In this document: positions 1-8,651 of the stretch, piece by piece
Position numbering within the stretch: position 1 is the first letter of the stretch
Layout of the letters: each line of letters opens with the position of its first letter
DNA from: SURF-28 sp034521465
GTDB lineage: Bacteria > Bacteroidota > Ignavibacteria > Ignavibacteriales > Melioribacteraceae
Length of the DNA stretch: 64,000 nucleotides
Direction of reading: 5' to 3'
Assembly (NCBI GenBank): GCA_034521465.1
Contig: JAXHMN010000025.1
Location: forward strand, 62,001 to 126,000
The notes under the pieces: model-generated
The model's database searches: none
The model's input: only the letters and a program-made list of their open reading frames with translations
What the model was told of the DNA's origin: nothing
Position numbers and translations under genes: made by a program

Positions 1-1529
1 CGAATAAAGTATATTTCAAATTAATGCGAGGACTTAATACGGCATTTTCCAGTTTAGAATGTTTATCAACTCTAACACCGTAAACAAGCATTGCGTTTTT
101 ATTATCGCTTAAGGACCATTCATCTTGTAAAAAGAATCCATAGTTTGTAAAAACTTCATCAATATAATACGCTTCGCTGGAAACACTTTCGTCTAAAATT
201 TCATCTCGTAAGAATTGAAATCCTGCAATTACCGTGTGATTATCCAACCTATAATTTGCTTGTACTCCGCCGTTGTGAAGCGGGTTTTCGGAATAACCGT
301 AATATTTAAGCGCTTCTAATCTTCCTTCCGGTGTGTTTTCACTCATACCGCCGTAATATGAATCACGTTTTAGAAAACTGAAAGCATAGTTAACCTTATA
401 ATCAAATTGCTCGCTTAATTTATGCGTCCATGTAGCTTTACCGCCCCACTTAAAGTGTTCCGTCCACTCCCCGATCCTCGATTCGTGAATCGGTTTTTCT
501 AAATCGCTGCCGCCTCTTCTGTCTTCATGAATTCTATGAACGGATAATTTTATTTCGTTTGTACTGCCCGGTCGGTGGTAAAAATTAAACCCGATTGTTT
601 CGTGGTTAAGTCTGCCAAGTTCTGTGAAGCCGTCATTGTTGTGATCATAAGGACTTCTGCTTCGTGTCGAACCGAAAATAAAAGCCCCGGTTTTTCCGTC
701 GTCGCTCACAAGCTCTGCAACTGCGCCGAGCTGCTGATCAAAAGCTCCGTTAATTGAACTGCCGAGATAGCCGATTCTTGTTTGATTAAAGGAAGGTCTG
801 CGTGTCATTAAATTGACTGTTCCTGAAATTGCTCCGGCTCCGTATAGTGAACTGCCTCCCCCTTTAACTATTTCTATCTGTTCAATCATCTCACGCGGAT
901 AATGTTCTAGTCCGTAAACTCCGCCTAGAGAACTCACGACCGGGTCACCGTCAATTAATATTTGAGTATATTTTCCATCAAATCCTAAAATTCTTACCTG
1001 CGTGAAATTACAATTATTGCATTCGTTGTCCACCGATAAACCGGTTTGCAAGTTAAGTGCTTCGGCAAGATTAACTGCATGTTTACGCTCGATTGAAAGC
1101 CGGTTAATGATCTCGGTTTTTACCGGTACTTCGCTGTAAAGATGCGGGGTATTCGTTCCGGTTACAACTATTGATCCCATTTCAATTATGCCTGATTTTA
1201 GAGATACCTCAATCTCATGATGTTTACCGGCGCTGAGCTGCAGCGGAATTTCTTTTGACTGATAACCGATCATCGAAATCGTAAGGTTAATTTTTTCTCG
1301 GTAATCGATTAACATTTTAAAAGTTCCCGTTTTCATCGGTTGATGAACCGTAGTTTGTGTTTTTTATTGTTACGTTGGCTCCAATTAATGGATCTCCTGA
1401 AATTGCCTCAACTACTTTTCCCGTAATTAATGTTTTATTTGAAGAGATTTCGGTACCGTGAAGAGTTAAAGCAAAAATTAAGACAAATAGCCCAATAAGA
1501 CTCTTATGTATTTTTATAGAATATGCCAT
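1..1529 (-). CDS. TonB-dependent outer-membrane receptor, 5' part, frameshifted, runs off window
   Basis: Minus-strand receptor for TonB-driven uptake across the outer membrane; the substrate cannot be told. The first 70 codons (1529 down to 1317) give a signal peptide and the start of a carboxypeptidase-regulatory-like domain (ITGKVVEAISGDPLIGANV). One extra T near 1317 then puts a TAA in frame. The next frame is open to the window edge and encodes the rest of that domain and a plug domain (VRILGFDGKYTQILIDGDPV, then IEIVKGGGSSLYGAGAISG), followed by beta-barrel sequence. The C-terminus lies outside the window. The plug is well conserved across the break, so the shift is probably a sequence error. 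The gene is divergent from the phosphatase gene at 1710, so promoters for both should lie in 1530-1709. Confidence 0.85.
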
Positions 1530-1709
1530 TCTAACCTCTTTTGATGATTTTCATAGTAAATTGAATTTGCTTATTTAAACATAGTCCAAATAAGAATAAG
1601 GGTCAAGAGAAAAAGAGCTTTTTATTCTATTTTATTTGCCTTCGCATTTTTTCGAACAAAAACCTATCTTCATGCGTCTCAAATACAAAGACAAAAACAT
1701 CAGATTAAA

Positions 1710-2807
1710 ATGACAAAAAAAGACGAACCGAAAATAAGGCACACGATTAGGGATGATCTTCGCCAACCCGATCTCCGAAAGAATTTATCCGAAGATTACC
1801 GCGATCTAAAGGAAAATTTCTTAGATGAGGAGAAGAAAGATCAGCTCAAAAGCATGGGCGCTTTCCGCAGATTTTTAAGATTTCCTGGTGGCTGCTGCGG
1901 GCAATGTTTTTTAGAATGACTCCTGTTAGAAGATTAATGTTCGTTTTGGGAATTATTCTAATAATTTTATCGAATGTTGAATTTCAAACGGCTGGCTCGG
2001 TTTCCACCGGAAGCAGCAACTCTCACGTACTTGGCGGATTTATACTTGTCTTCGTTTTAATGCTCGAATTAAAAGATAAACTCCTAGCAAAAGATGAGCT
2101 AGAGGCAGGACATAAAGTTCAGCTCGCTTTAATGCCGGATGAAAATCCAAAAATTGACGGCTGGAATGTTTGGCTCTTTACAAAATCGGCTAACGATGTC
2201 GGTGGTGATCTAATTGATTATATCGAATTCGACAAAGAGGAATACGGCATTTCAATCGGCGACGTTGCCGGCAAAGGTTTAAGCGCCGCTTTAATTATGG
2301 CAAAACTGCAAGCAACAATTAGAGCGCTTGCAAGTCGTGAAATCTCATTGACAGAACTTATCAGCAAAATAAATAAAATATTTCACCGCGATAGTTTGAA
2401 GAGTATTTTTGCATCGTTAATTTATATTCATGTTAAATCAAACCATGATCAGTTGAGATTAGTTAACGCCGGACACATGCCGCCGGTAATTATAAAAGAA
2501 AATGAAATTGAAAATCTTCCCTAAAGGCGGTCCCGCAGTCGGTTTAATGAATGAACTCGACCTACCGGAAAAACAAATTGAATTGAAAAAAGGTGAAAAG
2601 TTATTTATTTACTCCGATGGAATAACCGAAGCAACCGATGAAAACGGTGACTTCTTCGGTGAACATAGATTAATGAAAGTACTGGAAAATCAAAAACACC
2701 GCAGCGCTGATGATCTCGGTCAATATGTAATTAAAACCGTGGAAGACTACAGAGGTAATGCCAGAATAAACGATGACCTCTCAATTGTTGTATTAGAAAA
2801 AACTTAG
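1710..2807 (+). CDS. Membrane-anchored SpoIIE-type PP2C serine phosphatase, two frameshifts
   Basis: Serine/threonine phosphatase of the RsbU/SpoIIE (PP2C) class, which usually acts on anti-sigma-factor antagonists or other phosphoproteins. The reading is in three pieces: 1710-1919, 1904-2524 and 2502-2807. A missing T near 1885 and an extra C near 2520 restore one protein of about 365 residues. It has a charged N-terminus, two or so membrane segments (around RRLMFVLGIILIILS and LGGFILVFVLMLEL), then the phosphatase domain with SANDVGGDLIDY, ISIGDVAGKGLSAAL and a C-terminal NDDLSIVVL. These Asp residues are the usual metal ligands. The next gene starts 1 bp after the stop. No partner anti-sigma kinase or STAS antagonist was recognised in the window. 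Confidence 0.85.
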
Positions 2808-2808
2808 A

Positions 2809-3108
2809 ATGACTATGACTTTAGAGGAACTCAAAGATACACTACAAAATACGACTCCACCCGAAAACTTAAGCGATGAACTTACAGCGCTTTGGTATGA
2901 CGGGAAAAACAACTGGGATAAAGCCCACCAAATAGTTCAAAATCTTTCCACTTCAAACGCTGCTTGGGTTCACGCATATTTACACAGAAAAGAAGGCGAC
3001 GAGGGCAATGCCGGATACTGGTATCGCCGCGCAAACAAAGATTTTCCAAAACTCACTTTACAAAATGAATGGGATGAGATAGCATATTTTCTATTGAAAG
3101 AAAATTAG
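2809..3108 (+). CDS. Conserved hypothetical protein, 99 aa
   Basis: Small soluble acidic protein with no signal peptide and no membrane segment. It has a Trp/Tyr/His-rich core (WVHAYLHRKEGD then AGYWYRRA) that I recognise as typical of a widespread uncharacterised small protein family, but no function is known to me. The ATG follows the phosphatase stop by 1 bp, so the two genes are probably translationally coupled. A second in-frame ATG two codons later could also serve as start. Confidence 0.75.
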   Translation: MTMTLEELKDTLQNTTPPENLSDELTALWYDGKNNWDKAHQIVQNLSTSNAAWVHAYLHRKEGDEGNAGYWYRRANKDFPKLTLQNEWDEIAYFLLKEN

Positions 3109-3185
3109 TGATAAATATTTCTTCTTTGTGTCTTCTTCTCAATTCTTATTTATATTTCCCAAACGATTAATAATCAGTTAGAATT

Positions 3186-4306
3186 ATGAAAATTCTCGAG
3201 GTCTGTACATCCCGTTCATGGGGTGGAATGGAAATGAGGACTTTAAAAATTTCGGAAGCTTTTAAAGAGCTTGGTCATTCCGTTACGCTGCTTTGTCACC
3301 CGGAAAGTTCGCTCCACAATGATGCTGTTAAATCGGGTATAGAGACAATTACGCTGCCATTTAAAAACGGAATTCACCTTTACCTAATTTTAAAACTTAG
3401 CAAACACCTAAAACAAAACCGGTTTGATTTAATACACACTCAATTTTCTCGCGATTTACGTTTTTTAGTTCCCGCATTAAAAGGAATGAACAACACACCG
3501 CTTGTACTCACAAAACGGCTTGCGTCATTCATTAATAAAAAAGATCTATTTCACAAATATCTTTACAACCGAGTCGATTTAATTACTGCGATCTCAAAAG
3601 TAATCCAAGAAAATGTGATAGAAACTTGTCCGGTTGAACCAAGCAAAGTAGAAATATTTTACAATGGAATTAATGTTGACAAGTTTCAATCGGCGTTAAA
3701 GTTACGTGTTGAAAAAGAAAAGAACTTGGGATAAAAGATGAGATTGTAATAGCGATCTTCGGTAGATTTTCTCCCGGTAAAGGGCACGAAGAATTTTTGG
3801 AAGCGGCAAAGATAATTTCATCTCAGAAAAAGAATGTAAAGTTTTTGGTTGTCGGTTCCGAAAGTTACGGTGAACCCGAGTATGCACAATCAATTTATAA
3901 GTTAGCCGATTCGTATAACTTAAAAGAAAAATTAATTTTCACCGGTTTCCGGGAAGACGTCCCGGAATTAATGGGAGCGATTGATATTTTAGCAGTTCCT
4001 TCTCATGCAGAGGCATTCGGTAATGTTGCAATTGAGGGAATGGCTGCCGGCAAACCGGTCGTTGCCGCAAACAATTACGGTCTTCTCGATATTGTCGTAG
4101 ATCAAAAAACCGGACTGCTATTTAAAGTAAAAGAAGCAAATGACTTAGCTGATAAATTAATCACATTGATTGATGATCGCGGGCAAAGAGAGAAGCTTGG
4201 CAATGCCGGGCTGCAAAGAGTAAAAGAAGTATTTGATGAAAAGAAGCAGATAAAAAAACTAGAGCAAAGATTTTTCGATTTAATTGAAGCAAAAAAGAAT
4301 GACTAA
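3186..4306 (+). CDS. Glycosyltransferase family 4 (GT-B fold), frameshifted
   Basis: Retaining GT-B glycosyltransferase, probably acting on cell-surface glycans; acceptor and donor are unknown. The N-terminal half (3186-3734) starts MKILEVCTSRSWGGMEMRTL, the usual acceptor-side fold with a Gly-rich loop. A one-base shift at about 3720-3734 separates it from the C-terminal half, which resumes as IVIAIFGRFSPGKGHEEFLE and holds the donor-binding region with AEAFGNVAIEGMAAGKPVVA, a typical E-x7-E type motif. Joined, the protein is about 373 residues, normal for GT4. The stop overlaps the likely start of the next gene (ATGACTAA), which suggests coupling. Confidence 0.85.
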
Positions 4307-5130
4307 AGCAGAAGAGAAGATAAATTTCTTCTTTTAAATATAGAATTGGATTTTTACCTAGGATACTCTTCCCAAAAGCAAAAATCTTTTTCTATCCGCA
4401 GCCGCCGCATCACCGGACAATCACCTTTTAAAGTCTGCAAACAACTTGGTATTAAGATTATCACCAATCCAAAATGTAATTATGATTTTGCATTTTTCTG
4501 GGATGATAAAACTTACTCGGATGACGCAAACTTTCCCGATATTAAAACAAAAAATATCAACCGCAACTGCACGGATATCAGCAAAGAAAAAGTTGATAAA
4601 GTTTTTGCAAAAGTATTCGGATATGATCTGTCAATTGATCCTCTTACTTACAAAGGGTAAGTGTGTTATTAAATCAAATGAAAATGCTCGGCACGACGGC
4701 AGGGTAATCGATTGCCCGGTTGATAAGTTGGATGAAAATGTAGTTTATCAAAAAGTTATTGATAATACATTTCGATGAAAAGTCCGTTGTTGATATTCGT
4801 GTTCCGGTGTTGGGAAATGAAATACCGCTCGTCTATTACAAATTCAAAACCAATGAAAAAAGATTCACAAACGATGTAAGTCGCGCAGAACTCCACAAAA
4901 CAGAAGATGTTCTCTCCGAAGCAGAAATTAAAAACATCATAACTTTTTCAAGAGAAATGAAATTAGATTACGGTGAGCTTGATGTTCTGCGGAACAAAGA
5001 GGACAACAAAATTTACATTGTTGATGTAAACAAAACACCATGGGGACCACCGGCGACCTTGCCGAAGGGAGATTGTGATATTGCAATTAGAAAAATGAGG
5101 AAAGTGTTTGAAAAAAGTTTTCTAGGTTAA
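4299..5130 (+). CDS. ATP-grasp-like hypothetical protein, several frameshifts
   Basis: Probable cytoplasmic protein related to ATP-grasp enzymes, judged only from the C-terminal part: YGELDVLRN followed by IYIVDVNKTPWGPP resembles the metal-binding E...DVN end of an ATP-grasp domain. The reading is scattered over frames at 4299-4337, about 4339-4425, 4426-4660 and 4759-5130, with shifts near 4337, 4425, 4660 and 4780. With those corrected, one continuous protein of about 275 residues results, starting at the ATG that overlaps the glycosyltransferase stop. The operon position suggests a role in the same surface-glycan pathway, but no substrate can be named. With this many breaks the gene could also be genuinely decayed. 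Confidence 0.55.
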
Positions 5131-5134
5131 GGAA

Positions 5135-5168
5135 AAAGCCCAACCCCGATTAATCGGGGTTCGGGCTT
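5135..5168. repeat. REP-like hairpin downstream of transposase gene
   Basis: Imperfect palindrome: AAAGCCC, then ACCCCGATTAATCGGGGT, then GGGCTT. It lies between the convergent ends of the ATP-grasp-like gene and the REP-associated transposase gene and may end transcription from both sides. Its outer arms match the hairpins at 5742-5775 and 6089-6121. Confidence 0.7.
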
Positions 5169-5172
5169 CACG

Positions 5173-5729
5173 TCAGTCAAACAACATTTCTTTCAAATAA
5201 TAACTTTGCTCTTCTTGAAAACTCATCACAAATTCCTGGTAATTATCAACTTGAGAAGTTACGATTTCAAAGTTCAAGAACTCACTTTTCCTTTTATCTA
5301 AATAGTCTCTATAACTTGAAAACAACCACTCTTCAGGTCTTTTTACAAGCCCGGCTTTAACCGGATTTAGATGTATATACCTTGATAAATGCAATAAATA
5401 ATTATCATTCGGAACCAGCTTATATTTATACCTACCTTGAAATAAATGCCCTATCCGATTCTGACTTTTATTAATCGCCTTTGTATAACTTGTGGAAAAC
5501 CGTTGCATTGCTTTATTTAGAAAATTGTCCTCCAAAATTTCAACTAGAAGGTGGTAGTGGTTCGGCATTAAGCAGTATGCAACTAAACTAATTTTGTTAT
5601 CGAAATATTGATGGAGTCGTTTTAAGAAAAGTGATAATTTTTTTCTGAAAAGAAAATGTTTTCGAAATTATTACCGCGATTGTAAACATGGTAATAATGG
5701 TTTGAATATGCTGGTTCTCTATATGGCAT
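5173..5729 (-). CDS. REP-associated tyrosine transposase (RAYT), one frameshift
   Basis: Single-strand DNA transposase/endonuclease of the Y1 HUH superfamily, the kind that spreads REP palindromes. The start at 5729 gives MPYREPAYSNHYYHVYNRG, the usual RAYT opening. One missing T near 5633 breaks the frame; it resumes as LVAYCLMPNHYHLLVE (HYH is the metal-binding HUH motif) and continues with IGHLFQGRYK and LSRYIHLNPVKAGLV, where the catalytic Tyr lies. The joined length, about 185 residues, is normal. It is flanked on both sides by hairpins with AAGCCCAAC arms, as expected for a RAYT and its cognate REPs. The frameshift may be a sequence error or real inactivation. Confidence 0.85.
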
Positions 5730-5741
5730 TTTTTAAGCTGT

Positions 5742-5775
5742 AAAAGCCCAACTTTTTCAAAAAGTTGGGCTTTTT
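5742..5775. repeat. REP-like hairpin upstream of RAYT
   Basis: Near-perfect palindrome with arms AAAAGCCCAACTTTTT and AAAAAGTTGGGCTTTT, ending in a T run. It lies between the RAYT start and the DUF433 gene stop, so it can also act as an intrinsic terminator for the DUF433 gene. Confidence 0.75.
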
Positions 5776-5782
5776 AAGATTT

Positions 5783-6007
5783 TCATGCTATGGAGCTTGA
5801 TATACGTCGTTCTCGCTGAGCAGCAAATGCTAAAACAGCTCGAATATCTTCTTTAGTTAAATCGGGAAAGTCAGAGAGTATTTCTTGTTCTGTCATACCA
5901 CCTGCTAAGTATTCCAATAGATCATAAACAGTAATTCGGGTTCCTTTGATACAGGGTTTTCCGTTTCGAATATTGGGGTCGATATTTATATGATTATGCC
6001 AGTTCAT
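5783..6007 (-). CDS. DUF433 family protein (VapB45-like antitoxin), apparently orphan
   Basis: 74-residue DUF433 protein, a winged-helix-type family usually serving as antitoxin to a DUF5615 PIN-like nuclease. Diagnostic parts are INIDPNIRNGKPCIKGTRIT and LLEYLAGGMTEQEILSDFPD, followed by LTKEDIRAVLAFAA. The toxin normally follows and overlaps the antitoxin. Here a hairpin terminator follows at once and no toxin ORF is present on either side, so this looks like a solitary antitoxin or a partner to a toxin elsewhere. Confidence 0.85.
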   Translation of the reverse strand: MNWHNHINIDPNIRNGKPCIKGTRITVYDLLEYLAGGMTEQEILSDFPDLTKEDIRAVLAFAAQRERRISSSIA

Positions 6008-6088
6008 TATACTTAGTCAACTCTACTCTACAAAAACAAATTATCACGTTGTGCCAATAAAGTCAACAATAAAATCCCCAGGATTAGG

Positions 6089-6121
6089 AGAAGCCCAACT
6101 TCTTGAAGAAGTTGGGCTTCT
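6089..6121. repeat. REP-like hairpin / terminator
   Basis: Palindrome with arms AGAAGCCCAACTTC and GAAGTTGGGCTTCT around a 5-base loop, followed by a partial second GGGCTTC. It sits just after the stop of the minus-strand thioredoxin-like gene and shares the AAGCCCAAC core with the two hairpins beside the RAYT gene. Confidence 0.7.
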
Positions 6122-6132
6122 TGGGCTTCTTC

Positions 6133-6691
6133 TTATCTCTTCCACTTAATATTACAACCAACACTCGGTATTTGATTTTCGTCAACCGGTTTGCCCTCTA
6201 AAATATTATCGAGCGCAGCTTTCAGATCTTTACCGGTTACCGGTGTATCTTTGCTCGGACGTGAATCGTCAAACTGTCCGCGGTAAACCAAAGTCATTTC
6301 ACTGTTGTAAACAAAAATGTCGGGTGTGCATTCTGCTTTGTATGCCTTTGCAATTTCCTGAGATTCATCATACAAATACGGAAACGTAAAATTATGTTCC
6401 GCTGCAAATTCTTTCATTTTGTCGGGTGAAATCCTGCGGATAGTTTTCAACATCGTTCGAACTTATCGCAACAAAGTTCACACCTTTTTCTTTGTACTCT
6501 TTTGCAACTTCAGAAAGTTTGTCAACAACATGAATTACATAAGGACAGTGGTTGCAGATAAACATTACCACAGTTGCTTTATCGGATTTGATTTCATCTA
6601 AACTGATCTGCTTTCCCGAAATCGTATCCGGTAAATTAAAACTCGGAGCTTTCGTTCCTAATTCTACCATTGCACTTGGTGTTTCTGACAT
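6133..6691 (-). CDS. Thioredoxin-fold redoxin family protein, one frameshift
   Basis: Cytoplasmic AhpC/TSA-like thioredoxin-fold protein, probably a thiol oxidoreductase or peroxiredoxin relative. The N-terminal part (6691-6392) has LGTKAPSFNLPDTISGK and the active-site-like VVMFICNHCPYV (Cys-Asn-His-Cys). A single-base shift near 6430 is followed by the rest (DKMKEFAAEHNFTFPYLYDE, then TPDIFVYNSEMTLVYRGQFD, including the cis-Pro of the fold). The corrected protein has about 185 residues, normal for this widespread family. No signal peptide. It appears to be monocistronic. Confidence 0.85.
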
Positions 6692-6801
6692 GATTTTCTC
6701 CTTTTGATTAATTTGTAGTTACTTTATCTATCTTTATAAACTAATATTCTTCACCAAAAATTCAAATTGAATCGTTACTATTATACAAACATCCAACCAA
6801 T

Positions 6802-7146
6802 ATGTTTTATAAAATTTTATTCGAAGATACAGTAGAGTACGATAAGTTAACGGAAATTGATGACACCGACGGTAATCCGGTTGAAACACAATTCAATCAA
6901 TACACCGGATTAGATTCACTAATCTATTCAAATTCACAAATAGATTTACTTCTAAATTCAAGCGGGGAAATTGAAGGATTGCAAATCTGTAACGAGTGTA
7001 CAAAAACTTTTAACATAGAATCACATCTTCTTCGGCTTGCGTATAAATTAACAGCCGATACTAATATTAATTCAGAAGTGTTTGACGGGAACGGTTTCTC
7101 GGAATTTATGGACAGCGAAACTTTATATGAATATTCCAATCAATGA
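6802..7146 (+). CDS. Hypothetical protein, 114 aa
   Basis: Small acidic soluble protein beginning MFYKILFEDTVEYDKL; no family recognised. A CNECTK pair of cysteines near residue 53 could bind metal, but there is only one such pair. No good ribosome site is visible before the ATG, although the codon use resembles that of neighbouring genes. It is divergent from the redoxin gene. Confidence 0.5.
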   Translation: MFYKILFEDTVEYDKLTEIDDTDGNPVETQFNQYTGLDSLIYSNSQIDLLLNSSGEIEGLQICNECTKTFNIESHLLRLAYKLTADTNINSEVFDGNGFSEFMDSETLYEYSNQ

Positions 7147-7365
7147 ATAATTAATAGTGTCCTTCGTGCCTTCTTCGTGTACATTGTGGTTAAATATAAA
7201 AATCTCAAGGCACACTAAGTTTACATAAGGGGCATAAGGCAATTGCGTGAACCCATATTCAAAGAACCTAAATCACAAACAATTATCCGAAATTTCCCTT
7301 ACATTTAAACCCAAACGGAACAATTGCTGTCAAAACAGATAAAGAGATAAAATATCGGAGGTAAG
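7147..7365. other. Intergenic, with a degenerate CTTCGTG-type repeat
   Basis: No gene is seen. Around 7157-7215 lies a fragment of the common intergenic repeat type containing TCCTTCGTGCCTTCTTCGTG and a partly reversed AAGGCACACTAAG. The better copy is at 31885-31982. The promoter of the PqqD-ligase-decarboxylase operon should lie in the last 100 bp; a ribosome site (CGGAGG) sits just before 7366. Confidence 0.5.
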
Positions 7366-7602
7366 ATGAACAGGTTAAGTAAACTCGCTGTTAATTCGGA
7401 AGGTTTTATTTTTGATCCCACTACAGGAGACAGCTACACTGTAAATCCAACCGGACTTTACATAATCAATTCCTTACGCGAAGGAAAAGAAATCGATCAA
7501 ATAGCCGAAGAACTTTCAAAAGAATTTGAAGAAACACCGGAAGAAATTTCGAGTGATATTTCAGATTTTATCACACACCTTAATACATATAATCTTTACT
7601 GA
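7366..7602 (+). CDS. PqqD-like RiPP recognition element protein
   Basis: 78-residue stand-alone PqqD-fold protein. Family members bind leader peptides and present them to modifying enzymes. Visible family traits are a beta-rich start (LAVNSEGFIFDPTTGDSYTVNPTG in total), the LYIINSLREGKEIDQIAEEL helix-turn pattern and a C-terminal helix with ISDFITHLNTYNLY. A strong ribosome site (CGGAGG) precedes the ATG. The ATP-grasp gene starts 8 bp downstream and a PLP decarboxylase follows, so the three form one operon. No stand-alone precursor peptide ORF was found nearby; the leader-like N-terminus of the decarboxylase is the only candidate ligand in the operon. Confidence 0.8.
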   Translation: MNRLSKLAVNSEGFIFDPTTGDSYTVNPTGLYIINSLREGKEIDQIAEELSKEFEETPEEISSDISDFITHLNTYNLY

Positions 7603-7610
7603 GGCGAACG

Positions 7611-8650
7611 ATGAAAGAATTGAAAATTGCCGTATCCGGAATTAATGCGGTCGATAATCCCGGTCCGGGTGTTGGCGTTGCCCGTTCACTTAAAGAAGAT
7701 CCCGACTTAAATGTAAAAGTAATCGGACTCGCTTACGATGCAATGGAGCCGGGCATTTATTTGGATTGGCTGATTGATAAAACTTTTATTCTTCCTTATC
7801 CTTCAAGCGGAAAAGATGCTTTACTTGAACGGCTTGGCTTATATTAAAGAATTCATACGGATTGGATTTTGTAATTCCCAATCTCGATTCCGAACTGCCC
7901 ATCTATACCAAATACACAAAAGAAATTGAAGAACTTGGTATTAAAATTTTTGTGCCGACCGAAAGTCAATACAAACTCCGCGCAAAAGATAAACTTCTGC
8001 AAGTTGCTGAAAAAGTGAAAATCGATTTACCTAAAACTTCAGTTATAACTTCACCGGAAGAATTAATAAAGGAAGTTGAGAAGATCGGACTTCCTGTAAT
8101 GGTAAAAGGTGCATACTACAAAGCCGAACGAGCTTACACAACTCAAGAAGCGATGAGTCACTTTCATAAAATTTCCGCCGAGTGGGGCTACCCTATTATT
8201 CTTCAAGAGGTTGTTAAAGGTGAAGAGATGAACGTTGTCGGAGTCGGCGACGGTGAAGGAAATTTAATCGGTAAACTCGGTCTCAAAAAAATGTGGATCA
8301 CTTCACTCGGTAAAATTTGGACGGGCGTTTCAATCAAAAATGAATTAATGATGAACGCCGCCGCAAATTTTGTAAAAGAATATAAATGGAAAGGTCCGTT
8401 TGAATTAGAGTGTATAGTAGATAAAGAAAAAGTTTACTTGATAGAAATCAATCCGCGCTTTCCCGCTTGGTCTTATTTTGCAACGGGATGCGGAATTAAT
8501 CTTCCCGCAAATATGGTTAAGAAAGCTTTGGATTTACCGTTCGAATTAGACAAAGATTATGAGGCGGGAAAACTTTACGTGCGCTACACATACGAAACGA
8601 TAACCGATATGAGCACCTTCCAAAATGTTATTACAAAGGGAGAAAATTAA
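7611..8650 (+). CDS. ATP-grasp ligase (carbamoyl-phosphate-synthase-like), one frameshift
   Basis: ATP-dependent carboxylate-amine ligase, expected to activate a carboxylate as acyl phosphate and join it to an amine or thiol. The N-terminal Rossmann-like part (KIAVSGINAVDNPGPGVGVA) is in 7611-7847. A one-base shift near 7842 is followed by the rest from about 7850: VIPNLDSELPIYTKY, the ATP-binding part (IGLPVMVKGAYYKAERAYTT, IILQEVVKGEEMNVVGVG) and the metal site KVYLIEINPRFPAWSYFATG. The joined length is about 345 residues. It overlaps none of its neighbours but is tightly packed between the PqqD-like gene and the decarboxylase gene. The fold is clear; the substrate is unknown. Confidence 0.85.
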
Positions 8651-8651
8651 G

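Noticed and set aside
575..757. 60-residue plus-strand ORF
   Set aside because: Antisense to the TonB receptor reading frame, which is conserved over the same bases.
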